64,000 nucleotides of DNA from positions 82,383,599 through 82,447,598 of the forward strand of contig CM047806.1 of NCBI GenBank assembly GCA_026214975.1, in the 5' to 3' direction. The translations under genes were made by a program, and so were the position numbers. How positions within the stretch are numbered: the stretch's first letter is position 1; each line of letters opens with the position of its first letter. Source of the DNA: Gentiana macrophylla. Lineage: Eukaryota > Streptophyta > Magnoliopsida > Gentianales > Gentianaceae. This document shows, piece by piece, positions 22,715 to 33,452 of the stretch. Below the pieces are notes generated by a model. That model searched no databases, had not been told where the DNA came from, and worked only from the letters and a program-made list of their open reading frames with translations.

Positions 22715-24353
22715 TCAAAGTTTCAGATCATTTGTCGGTGGATTTTGTGTGGAAAAAGTGTTCTGTGGATATATCATTTCCGGCAGTATTTATTCCAAAA
22801 AGATATATCATAATAAATATTTTCCAGATTCCGTACATTCTTTCGTAATCCATAATCCGAAGGTATTTCCAGATCATAACTTTTGCGGGTTGTTTGCCAT
22901 TGGACTCTTTGATTTATAAACAATAAAGTGTTGGCTTTTATGTATATAGAAATTTTCTATCCATATATCTTTTTGAGAAATTATACAACCACAATAAAAA
23001 TGCACAATCAATGGACACAACAATGATCTATACGATTGATTTTTTGACATCCATATTAATTGATCTAGGTCCCCTCAATAATCAATGATAATTGAATTTT
23101 GGCAAATACACACATGTATGTTGTATGAGATTCCTATTAAATCATTGCTATTATATAGTTATCGGTCTCGTTAATAAAAACACATTGCCATTTTTAATGA
23201 ATAAATAAATACACATGTACGTGTTTGTGAATAGATAAAAATTTATAAAAGTGTCTTCAATCGAGACCATGAAAATACTCACGGAACCACGATTACTCTC
23301 GACATCCTATAAATCACTCTGGACACTACATTAAATATTTTTGTTATTGTGAATAATAGCATAACTCTAGTGGAACTGACGCCTTACGAGCGTCACTGAA
23401 ACTGACGTTGGTTTTCACTCCAAACGTCAGTGATACTGATTTTATAGTTATAAATGTGTCATTGGTATAAAACGTCAAACCCACTGAGGTTGTGAGCGAA
23501 ACAAAACGTCAGTGACTCTGATGCGCGTAACGTTGTGCCAAAAAGTGATTTGGTGGTGTGAAAAAATAAATGAAAAATAATATTAAAAAAAACATGCCAA
23601 TGTAAAACGATGGTGTCAATATAACTCGCTTTTATAAATTAGATATTTTTTTTTATATTACAATTGAAAGCTAGAACAATAGAACTATTTACAACCACAC
23701 AAGAGTGGATTAACACACCATATAAAATGGGTATAACTTTCCTAAAGAAGAAAACTACGTCGGAGGACTAATTTACCTCCAGAGGAATGATATTATTTTC
23801 CCCCAAATAAATTCTTATTTGAATCCATCTAATGTGTGGCTAGATAAGCTGTCAAGTTAGTCAAGAAGCCAAACAATTTGCATCACTCACTTGCTAGGAC
23901 AAAACAAAATAGATAAAGAGTATCTATCATATTTTCCAAATAAACGAATATTCTCTTTTTTCTTGTATGGCACAACAATAACACAACTAATTGAGTATCA
24001 TATTTTTCAAACAGACGAATATTCTCTTTCCAGACATGGCACTAGACAACTTAGATGAGTATAATATCTACAAATGGATGGAAAATCAATATATATCAAA
24101 AATAAAAATAAAAACAAAAACCTATGGATGGTTTCACAAATCCATAGATACAAAACATGCATTACAGAAACAAGGCAAAGCCTTTACGGGGAGTATAGTA
24201 TAGTAACCAATAAAGCAAAATGATAAACAGAGGAATAAAGCAATTGGTTCGTCGAAACTCACAGTGTATCGGGTTTTGAAATTTGCGCATTTTTCTGCAC
24301 ATGAAGTAATGAACTTGACAGCTAATACATGTCATCATCAACACATTTAAGCT
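22712..24353. other. AT-rich intergenic spacer between convergent genes
   Basis: AK-HSDH (plus) and PTD (minus) converge on this spacer. At 23324 the word CACTACATTAAATATTTTTG resembles the end of a CACTA (En/Spm) transposon, and the next 220 bp hold several copies of AACGTCAGTG or its inverse (CACTGAAACTGACGTT and similar), like CACTA subterminal repeats. No matching far end or transposase was found. The remainder shows no coding potential. Confidence 0.5.
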
Positions 24354-27300
24354 TCAGGTGATTCTGGGACCAAGATAATAGTTTTTATCTCTGAAGAAAC
24401 TTGCTATTCTTTCAGCCTTATAATCAGATAGATCTGTACATTCCACAATACACTCCTTTGATGCTTTAGAGATTCCCTCAATTGAACCAATTGCTTGATT
24501 AAGCTGTCAGAAGAAGAAAAAAAGCAACACAAAAAAAAGAGCACCCCTTTTAGCCGATGATGCTTTATTCAAGCCCAAGCAACGTATGCAAAATTCTGTT
24601 TCTGTAACGGAGAATCCTTATAGCATCGGACCATAAGACTGTAACACAAGGAGAAAAAGAGCATTTTGCCATATAAACTTTCAGAGGGTAAGCCAGTAAC
24701 TGTTACATCCATCCTACTCCTACCAGATAGGGTTGATTCGATATTCCGATTTGTAACCCGAATGGGTGCACCAAATTCTTGGAACATTGGATCAACACTA
24801 TTTCGTAGAGCAGAGGTGGCGGTTAGTGGCTTATCATAATAAAAAAGAAATAAAATAATTTCGCATCCAATACAGTCCTACTATGGTATAAGGATCAATT
24901 TTCATTATTACATCTCATTCCCTTTCAACCATGTCCAAACGGTGGAATTAAGTGATTTCGTTCCATTACGGTCATCCTATGCACCCTATTCTAGTAAATG
25001 TTTGCTAGCCAATACTATATGAAAAATTCCTAGTTCAGTTTCTGACAGACAAAGTAAAGCACTGCATTTGAAGAGGCTGTCTTAAGATAGGGAGGGAATC
25101 ACTACAAAAGCACAATAGACAAAAATAAGAAGTATACAACTATTACCGCATTCGCATCATGCTTATCGATGCCAGGAATGGATGTCACCACCCTGAGATA
25201 AGCATCCATTGTCTGCACCGATTTTTCTCTCTTGAAGCATGACAACAGATTCAGGATTCTGCAGGAGGGATTAAAAATAAAAAGGCCAACCAGAATATTA
25301 GGACATTCCACTGACCTCAGCTTTTAGTTTTGATACAGCATCTTCCCGCTTGCACACTGTAATGGAAATAATAAGGTCAGATCAGACTTAACATATGATT
25401 TATACCAGCATAAGAGATTCAGACAATACCTCCGCGAGCGTGTGCAATTTTCACCATCTTTTCAAAACCCATTTCTAAGTCTTGTACTGGTATAAATGTT
25501 GGCCTGCCAAGCTTCATACCATACCTTAACATAAGATCACACAAACAGAAGTGCTTCAGTCCATATCACAAATACTTTACTGCCAACACAGTCCAGTTAA
25601 CAACCAAACTCAGCTCACTTGAAGTAACAGCAAACAAAAGAATCATTCTGTTCCTTTGTTGGTAGGGTTGCAACCACATAGAGTTTAGCGAATTGCTCTT
25701 TGAGTTTCTCAACCCTGTATGTACGGTGCAATGAACAATTCATTACGAAACAAAGTGCAATCTTAATAACAACAGCCACATAGAATGTTGAAATACCTGC
25801 TGAAAATAGCTGCAGTGTTGTTGCAGTCCCAGTCAGTTACAAAAATAAAAGCTACTGACACACCTCCACAGTTAAAAATGAAGTCCTACAAATAAGATAT
25901 TTAGATAGCTGAACAAAATCCTCTCTTGAACTTAAAAGTCACAAGGTTACTAACTGGGGCAATTGGAACAGTGTTCAGACGGAAAGAATTTGCATTCAGG
26001 AAGCATGAGATGAAGTTGATCAAGGATTGGTGTTGCTTATCTCTCCATGCAGTGCTCATCATACAGACCCCTTTACCACCTACAAAAGACAGGTTAGGAC
26101 ATCAGTTAACATTAAAGGGAAGCAAAACAAACATCAAAGACTGATTGACGGCCAGAAGTATGATTCAGGTTTCAGAATTAGTCCTCTTTATTTTATTTTA
26201 TTTTGGGTTGTAATGCCCTCAATATTTAACTTGTTGGTATACCATGAATTTGCTAAACCTAAGATGAAACTCTTGACTATAAATGAAAAACTAGATCATG
26301 GCATTATATAATGACCAAAAAAGCATTTTTACAGCGCTGGACAGACAAGACATCTTACAAAAGCAGAGAGTATTTACAGTTCAATCGAATTTCCATGTTG
26401 CCTAAGCGTATCAATCTCATCATACTTGAGCATTTTTGTATGTCAATTAAGTCCCACATTCTTGCAAGAGCGGAGTAGTGGATTAGCGACAACAGCACAA
26501 TTATTTGAAGAATAAGACGTCCATTTTCCATCTTTATTTATATGAATAAAACTTATACTTGAAGAGAAATTTGACAGGACAGTATAATGTCATATGGCAA
26601 TGTTCAAGTTTTACTTAGAAAGATGCAGAGAGAGCCTTTGCCATAATTTTCCTTCCAAGATAAGTGAAATTCAAACAAAGATGGAAGTCCAAAGGATGGC
26701 AATTGATTGAAAATTAGACAAAAAGAAAGAATCTCCAATGTGCAATTAAAGGAAATGAATGGATAAGAAAATGAATTGCTATGACCCAAATTTTGAGCAT
26801 AGCAAAATTGTGCAACCATTTTGGTGATAATTTCTAGATGAGAAAAGGATATTAAGAATGATACTTTGTTATCACACCTCTTAACAATATTACATACTCT
26901 GCAACACTTAGGCAGCAAGAGACTTGCACCTAAACACTTGATTCCCTGTAAAAAAGAACACTATTTTCCTCCTGTAGTACATGAACCACGTTTTGCAGTC
27001 TAAAGACTCAATGAATCACTTTCCTGTGGAAATTTCAGCAGCTGGAGCAAGTAATTGGTGAGATTATGATCCAGCTGGCTTGGAACAGTTGCTAAGAAAG
27101 CCTATATTTATGTTTATAGGCTCAAAATAAACGGTTAATTCCCCCCAAAAAAGAGAAGAGTAGACAATTGCGATTAGAGTTCATAACGAAGAAATTTGCA
27201 CAAGCAGAAACACATTTAGCTGTGAGTCTGTGACTGGAAAAGGTTTACAGAAAGCTATACCTTCGGCAATGCATATACATAATAATCCACAGTTACAAAC

Positions 27301-27739
27301 ACAGGGAAACTGTTACATGCAATTTTCGGTACATGAGTCATGAATCATGATGTTTATGATAGATATATAATCTGCAAAACCTATATATGGAATCTGAACA
27401 CAATTTCATCCAGCGACTTTAATGAGTTCTAATGAATAAATTTGTTTGAACATTACTGTCAAAAACATGGATGACCAATACATAGATCATAGATGCGAGA
27501 AAACCTACAACAATTCGATATGATTTCAGAAACAAATAATCAAGTAACAGAAAAAGCAAAGCCACCGGCAAAAGCGTGATGAAAGGACGAAAAAGGGAAA
27601 ACGAGTGACCTGAATTGTAGAAGCTGCCATTAGAAGGATTAGAAAACGGCGTTGATTCACTGGAGCGGAAGCTGCTACCATGACTTGTGGCCACCATGTT
27701 CTCTTCACTATTACTACTCACTCTCAAACCTCTGCGCAT
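24354..27739 (-). CDS. PTD: PARTING DANCERS homologue, ERCC1-like meiotic crossover factor
   Basis: In Arabidopsis, PTD acts in meiotic nuclei with the XPF-like SHOC1 to promote class I (ZMM) crossovers. Minus-strand exons, 5' to 3': 27739-27610, 26079-25955, 25885-25797, 25714-25619, 25524-25430, 25356-25316, 25230-25147, 24503-24354. All are GT-AG with matching phases and give 269 residues plus stop, normal for the family. Residues 1-45 are a Ser-rich leader without a known fold. The ERCC1/XPF-like core follows: [20 protein letters not shown], then [37 protein letters not shown] and KIAHARGVCKRED. A helix-hairpin-helix region follows ([15 protein letters not shown], then [17 protein letters not shown]). 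It ends [14 protein letters not shown]. The start Met is the first after a (GAGA)n leader; an in-frame Met 20 codons upstream is possible but reads through that repeat. Nothing is broken. Confidence 0.93.
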
Positions 27740-29557
27740 TCCTTCTTCTGCTCTCTCTCTCTCTCTTTCCAACTTCAGAAAAATGGGCGCGAGCGCCACC
27801 GTGTGCGGTCTTTATCCGGAAATAAAAAATATCCGTCACACATATCATTAAATATATATAACGTTATACGCAAGTATTACGTCATCATATCAAATACAAA
27901 ACGATGCGGAAACGAAAATAGATTCGGGATACAACTGTAGAACTAAAAAGGTAACAATACTGTCAAACTTACACACAAAAGGTAAGATCTATATCTATTA
28001 TGACATACGAAACTTATCTTACAACCAAAGATACTTAATCTTACAAACCATAGTTTACGAACCAAGTTGAAGTACAACAAGTCTTAACATAATCAAAGAT
28101 ACAAGGTTTCATGATACATCAACATAATAAATAAATAAAGAAAGCCAAAAGTCTTCTAGCATAACAAAAGCTCACTCAACATCATCATAATCCGCATTAT
28201 CGTGCCAACCTTCTCGAGAAGGGTAAAACATACAAAAACATGCAAATGGGGTAAATATATAGAATACTTAACAAGTGGTAGAAGCTATTGAACTTTTAAT
28301 TTTATAACGCAAGGAAAGTAAACACATTTTTATTAAGAATGATATTTATTAAATACACATTACATTTTTAGGTGTCACTTCATGTCCCATAGCACGTAGT
28401 GAGGTTCTTATTGGTATCTAGCTTAGCTTATATTTGTTATATCAAGAATTCAGGGGCACTACGCTTAATATAAGAGTACTAAGCACTCTTCTGGGGTGAA
28501 CTCACTAGAGAATAACTCTAGCGGTCCCGGGCTAATCCTGTTTGTCCAGATGTTCGGCGGAGTCCATCCACTTTTCCTGATCATCAAGGTGATCGGCGGA
28601 GTTTATCCATTTTTCCTGACTATCATCACATTGCGATATTGTACTGTGTCTCACAAAGAATTACATGATATTTAGTCTTTTATCTACATATGTTTATTAT
28701 TAATCATTAACTAGCCACCTAAGTTATTTCAAGAAAAGCCTTACCTAACGACTCTACTCCCCCAACTTAGACCATCAGACTATATCCAAAACCTAGCACA
28801 TACACATGCAGTGATGAATTCTAATTCATCAAAGCACAATGTCAATTCTCTAAGTTTTCGACAGTCCCATACTTCATCGCATCAAATAATCCATCCGGTG
28901 ACGGGCCTAAACGCATCATAACCCTATCATGTCTTTGTCAAGTTATTTTAAGTTATTTAGATCACCCAAGAAAGACCAAAACCTAAGTTAGGCCTGAAAC
29001 TACAAAAACACAAAACTGATATTGGCCCGCGGTTTAGCTGGCGCTTAAACGCTCAAATACAGCTTGATTGCTCTCTGTTTCATTTTGGTGCGCTCTAAAC
29101 CATTTTAGCCGCGCCAACGTTCGGGAACAACCTTAAACAACAAATATTTTGCACATTCAATTACCAAACAAAAAATACAACGAATATACTTCATTTCTAA
29201 CACAAAAAGATACATACAACGACCACGTTACTTGCCAAATATTATAAAACAACAAAGTTTCAATATATATGAACACCTTCATGCCTTGAAATCAACCCAA
29301 AAGAAACCAAATTATGAAGCAAAACAACAAAATCCACAAATCTCCAACCAAAACCTATAAGAACACAATCTAAACCTGAATTAACTATGATCAAAGGTTT
29401 CTAAACGATCATCAGCTCAGATAAAGCCCGCTCAACCATGTTTACCCATGTCAACAAATTGTCCATACGGTGGACAAAGAGAATAACAATATCGTCCGCA
29501 CAGTTTTTTTATATCATTTTGAACATTCAGATCAAACTGGTTTTATAAACTTGATGT
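27740..29557. repeat. Probable LTR-retrotransposon debris, no coding
   Basis: 27740-27800 is the PTD upstream sequence with a (GAGA)n purine tract. From about 27950 the AC-rich sequence, the doubled word CGGCGGAGTYYATCCA (about 28553 and 28593, each followed by TTTTTCCTGA-like bases), and a GCGC-rich patch at about 29030-29120 are organised like the body of the 2.2-kb LTRs at 44953 and 51818. I found neither clear TG/CA ends nor target duplications, so the boundaries are approximate. Confidence 0.4.
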
Positions 29558-30940
29558 TCGTCCACCCATGAGTGACTCTCATTCTTGCGGCTCAACCCAG
29601 GGTATCGACATGATGACACAACTTTGTATTGGAGTTGACACTCGGTCACGTGACAATCTGGTGTATATGTTTTGCCATTCGGTGCATAATGTGGAACCTT
29701 GGAACCATGCCTTTGTCACTCTTGGTCAGCGCATCATTGATGGCGAGGTGCAATGGGGAACCATATTGAAAATTAGTAGAGCCTTCAGCTTTATGGAACG
29801 CTTTCGAAGACTTAATTTCTCAAAGAAAAAGTGTCCTTATAAAGATTAGTTTATATGACGCCCTAAGCGTGTCACTCTTCACTTACTCCAAAATGCCCGA
29901 GCATTATCTGAGCTTTCTGTGAGGCATGGTGCTCAGAGAACAACACATTTTACTTTGATGCCGGAGAGATGTCCGTTTCTTTGGTGGACTTATGGCATAT
30001 GGGTGGCCTTTATATCACTGGAGATTTGTGCAAGGAGGTCATTTTTAGCTTCGACAAGTTGACTGGTTCAGATGCTCATCAAAAGACAAAGCCTCTTCCC
30101 GAAAGTTGTCAACATATTTTCATGATCTATCTTCATTTCTTGATTGGTGTCTATGACCCGAAAGACCCAATAGTTCCCCTCCCCCATTGGGTCGATTTGT
30201 GGTGCATCGAGCAGGTGGTGTACAAAAAGCTTGCCCTAAAGGAAAGAGGAGTGTCTCATCCTAAGGATCCTCAAGATCCTAGCAGTGTCATAGTAGAAAT
30301 CCTCGGCGATGATCCTAGGTAGATGAAGAGCTATTCACTCGACTTCTTAAGGAGGAATCCCCATAGAAGGAATAGTTCCGTGCCGTTTTTATTGCCCGCG
30401 GGTTGTGCTTGTTCACTCTTCGGTCCAGTGATGCATCAATTAGATCCTCGACATTTAAGATGAAAAGCCTAAGTGTTCATGAAAGATGTCACTATCTTGC
30501 CGTCCCGGTTCTAGCCAGCATGTATAGAGGATTGAACACAATTTCTCGTTCTTCTTCCTAGAGCGAATGGACGCTTGTCTTCCATGGAATTACGTCATCG
30601 GGAAGATTGCACATTATTTTAGTACTCACCATAAAACGATGTCATTTTTGCTCGGTCCCATGATGGTTTTTTACTTAGGCAGAGGAGGAGCTAAAAAGCT
30701 CATTAATCATAATGGTAGAGACCTTATTCACTATACTCATAACGCCGCTTGGTGGTAGATGATGGTGGATTATCCATTCGAGATCAAGCTTTTTTCCAAT
30801 CCATACGCTCAAGACTTTTGGTATTTTAGCAAGACGTTGCATGTTTTTCTGAGCCGTACAACCCATGCAGGATTGGACGCCAATTCGGGTCCTTCCAAGC
30901 CGTTCCAATGGAACTTCCTGAGCAGTACGCCTATTCGGGT
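29558..30940 (+). pseudogene. Decayed plant-mobile-domain (PMD) gene, left arm of palindrome
   Basis: Several plus-strand frames form one broken protein: 29568-29849 (VYMFCHSVHNVEPWNHAFVT), about 29880-29960 (LSELSVRHGAQRTTHFTLMP in the shifted frame), 29969-30322 (GGLYITGDLCKEVIFSFDKL, LIGVYDPKDPIVPLPHWVDL) and 30567-30950 (MDACLPWNYVIGKIAHYFST). This layout matches the plant mobile domain (aminotransferase-like) proteins, which are often carried by transposons. The function is unknown and at least three shifts or stops break it. The block is repeated in inverse orientation to the right. Confidence 0.6.
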
Positions 30941-30984
30941 TTTTTTTCTCCAATAATTGTTTGCATGTTTCAATTGATACATGG

Positions 30985-33008
30985 CGGACATCATCAGGAA
31001 GTTTCAAAGGAACGACTTGGAAGAACCCGAATTGGCTTGCCAACCTTCATAGGTTGTACAGATAAGAAAAACACGGGACATTTTGCTTAAATACCGTACT
31101 GATTAGAAAAACGCTTGATCTCGAATGGATAATCCATATAATCAACCATAAACTCTGTTTCTCCCTTTTATTCACAGACACCCACCACGTTGAATAAGGT
31201 CTCTACCATCATGATCAGTGAAGTCTTTAGCTCCTCCTACGCCCGAGTAGAAACCATCATAGGACCGGGCAAAGATGATGACGCCTTATAGTGAGTACTA
31301 AAATAATGTGCAATCTAACCGATGATGTCATACCATGGAAGACAAGTATCCATTCGCTCTGGGGCAGAAAAATGAGCAATTGTGTTTAATCCTCTATATA
31401 TGTTGGCTAGCACTGTGACAATAAGACAATGAGATCTTCCATGAGTAGTCAGGCTTGCCATCTTAAAATTCGATGGCCTAATTGTTGCGTCACTGAACCA
31501 GCAGGCAATAAAAGCTGCAAGTAACGATTCTCTCTATGAGTTTTCCTCGATGTGAAGGCGAGTGAACATCTCTTCGTCTTCTTGGAATCATTGCCGATGA
31601 TTTTCTATTATTACACCGCTAGGATCTTGAGGATCCTTAGGATGAGACACTCCTCTTTTCTTTGGGGTAGGTTTTTTTGTACACCACTAGCTTGTTGCGC
31701 CACAAATCGGCCCAATAGGAGAGAGGAACTTTTGGGTCTTCCGGGTTATAGACACCAATCAAAGCAACAAAGATAGGCCATGAAAAGATGTTCGACAACT
31801 TTCAGGAAGAGACTGCCTTTTGATGAGCGCCCGAACGAGTTAACTCGTTGAAGCTAGGGACAACCTCATCGTACAAATCTCCAGTGATTAGAAAGCCACA
31901 TGACGATGTTGGATCTCGTCTGAATATAATTACAGGGCCTGTTTAACCTAGTGACGATTTGAACAAAATCTAAAAACAAGAAAATATGTGAGCGTAGGGG
32001 GGGGGAGGGGGTGCATGGTTGTGTGATTTTTAGACTGAGCCTGTGATATATTATCCCAAGTTGCCTACGTATACTGTGTATGAGTCATGAATCAAGTATT
32101 TCATAGTTTCTTAGGGATTGTTTATATATGGAGGCTTGCCCTAGGCCTGCATGGGCCGTGTCCAACCCAAGGATTACATTAAACCGTGTCATTCCCTTGA
32201 TTGTAGAAGATTATCACAGTAGTTTAAATATAGGATTAGAGCCTTTATGACTGAAGACTCTTCCCATAATTATCTGTTATATTATGTACGTAGGTTATCC
32301 TGCCTAAGGGATACTCAGGCCGACCTGCGTCGAGTCCCTTATGCTGTTGGGGTCCAAACAGAGCAGGCTGAGCTCCGTCGCGCATACGACCGACCTACGG
32401 TGGAATCGGGAAGCTAGCCTAGTGATGATCTCCTACACAGGGTTGAGATCGTCCCTTAGGCTAAAGCGGGGCTCCTGGCCGTTAGTGTTTGTATCTTCTC
32501 TATCTATATTTATGTTAAGTTTATGTGGGGGTGCCACGTGGTGAGGTGCTAGTCCGACCTCCATCACCACCCATATGCTATATGTCCACCAAAGAAACAG
32601 ACATCTCTCCATCATCAGTGTAAAGAGTGTTGGTCTCTGGGCATCATGCCTCACTGAAAGCTCGGGCACTTGGAGTAGCTGTAGAGTGACGTGCTTAGGG
32701 CATTATATAACCAATCTTTTTAAGAGCGCTTTTGCTGCGAGAAAGCACGTATTCGAGGCATTCCCAATATTGTGCCATGAAGCTGAAGGCTCCGCTAGTT
32801 TTCAATACGGTTTTCCACGGCACCTCGCCGTCAATGATGCACCGACCAAGAGTGACCAAGGCATGGTTCCGGGATTCCACACTATGCGCCGAAGGGCACA
32901 ACATGTACACCATATGACCATGTGTCCGTGTCAACTCAATGTAATGTTCTGTTGATCTGTAGGTTAAAGGCTGCGAAGCGAAATTTAAACGTGAGTGGAT
33001 GAGCCAGT
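30985..33008 (-). pseudogene. Second decayed PMD gene, right arm of palindrome, split by a solo LTR
   Basis: Read on the minus strand, 33008 to 32567 gives VYMLCPSAHSVESRNHALVT and LSVRHDAQRPTLFTLMMERC, then the frame is cut by an LTR (31901-32566). It resumes at 31900 down to about 30985 with the same order of segments as the plus-strand copy (for example the DPKDP region at about 31730 and the PWYDIIG-like region at about 31340). The two copies face tail to tail, with a spacer of only some 45 bp near 30960. Many substitutions and shifts make this copy non-functional. Confidence 0.6.
31901..32566. mobile_element. Solo LTR of family X inserted in the PMD pseudogene
   Basis: The unit begins TGACGATGTTGG and ends GACCTCCATCA. 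Flanks are CCACA (31896-31900) and CCACC (32567-32571), a 5-bp duplication with one mismatch, and the PMD sequence reads across when it is removed. The inside has GTTGCCTACGTATAC, a word shared with the X LTR at 54071-54721 (GGCTGCCTACGTACC), and a GAGGTGCTAGTCCGACC stretch shared with the broken X LTR near 39260-39345. Confidence 0.7.
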
Positions 33009-33452
33009 AGTTTTAAACCCAATTTGATCCGAATCTTCATTGATGTACATCCACCAAGTATTTCCAACCATTTTTGGCAACTTTCCTAGAAATTGTAAAT
33101 AAAAAAAAATATATATCTTTGGAAAAATTCAGGATCAAAAGTTCACTAAGAAGAGCCTAGAACTACATCAACACGTGTTGCAACAACAGACACAAAATTT
33201 CACGGAAATCCACAAATGCTAAAAAATTCCGTTCCACAGTCAGAAACGAAAACCCAAGTTACCCAACCCATAAAATCAGCAAAACTTCACAGTGATTATT
33301 GCTTTCCTCTCAACAAATGTCATCTCAATTTCCAGACTCTTGAATCAATTCATGAACTGGGATAAAGGAAGAAACCGGATTCAAAACAAACCTTATTTCC
33401 CTTCTTTCTTTATCCTCCATAACCCTTGATTTGGAAGCAAGAAAAAGGAGAA
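33009..33452. other. Upstream region of the TVP38-like gene
   Basis: It is AT- and C-rich with no coding frame. The last 60 bases (CTTCTTTCTTTATCCTCC-like) are pyrimidine-rich, as in plant 5' UTRs. Confidence 0.4.

Noticed and set aside
27419..27609. Extension of PTD exon 1 as one long frame
   Set aside because: A good donor at 27609 joins in phase to exon 2; the extension is hydrophobic intron translation.
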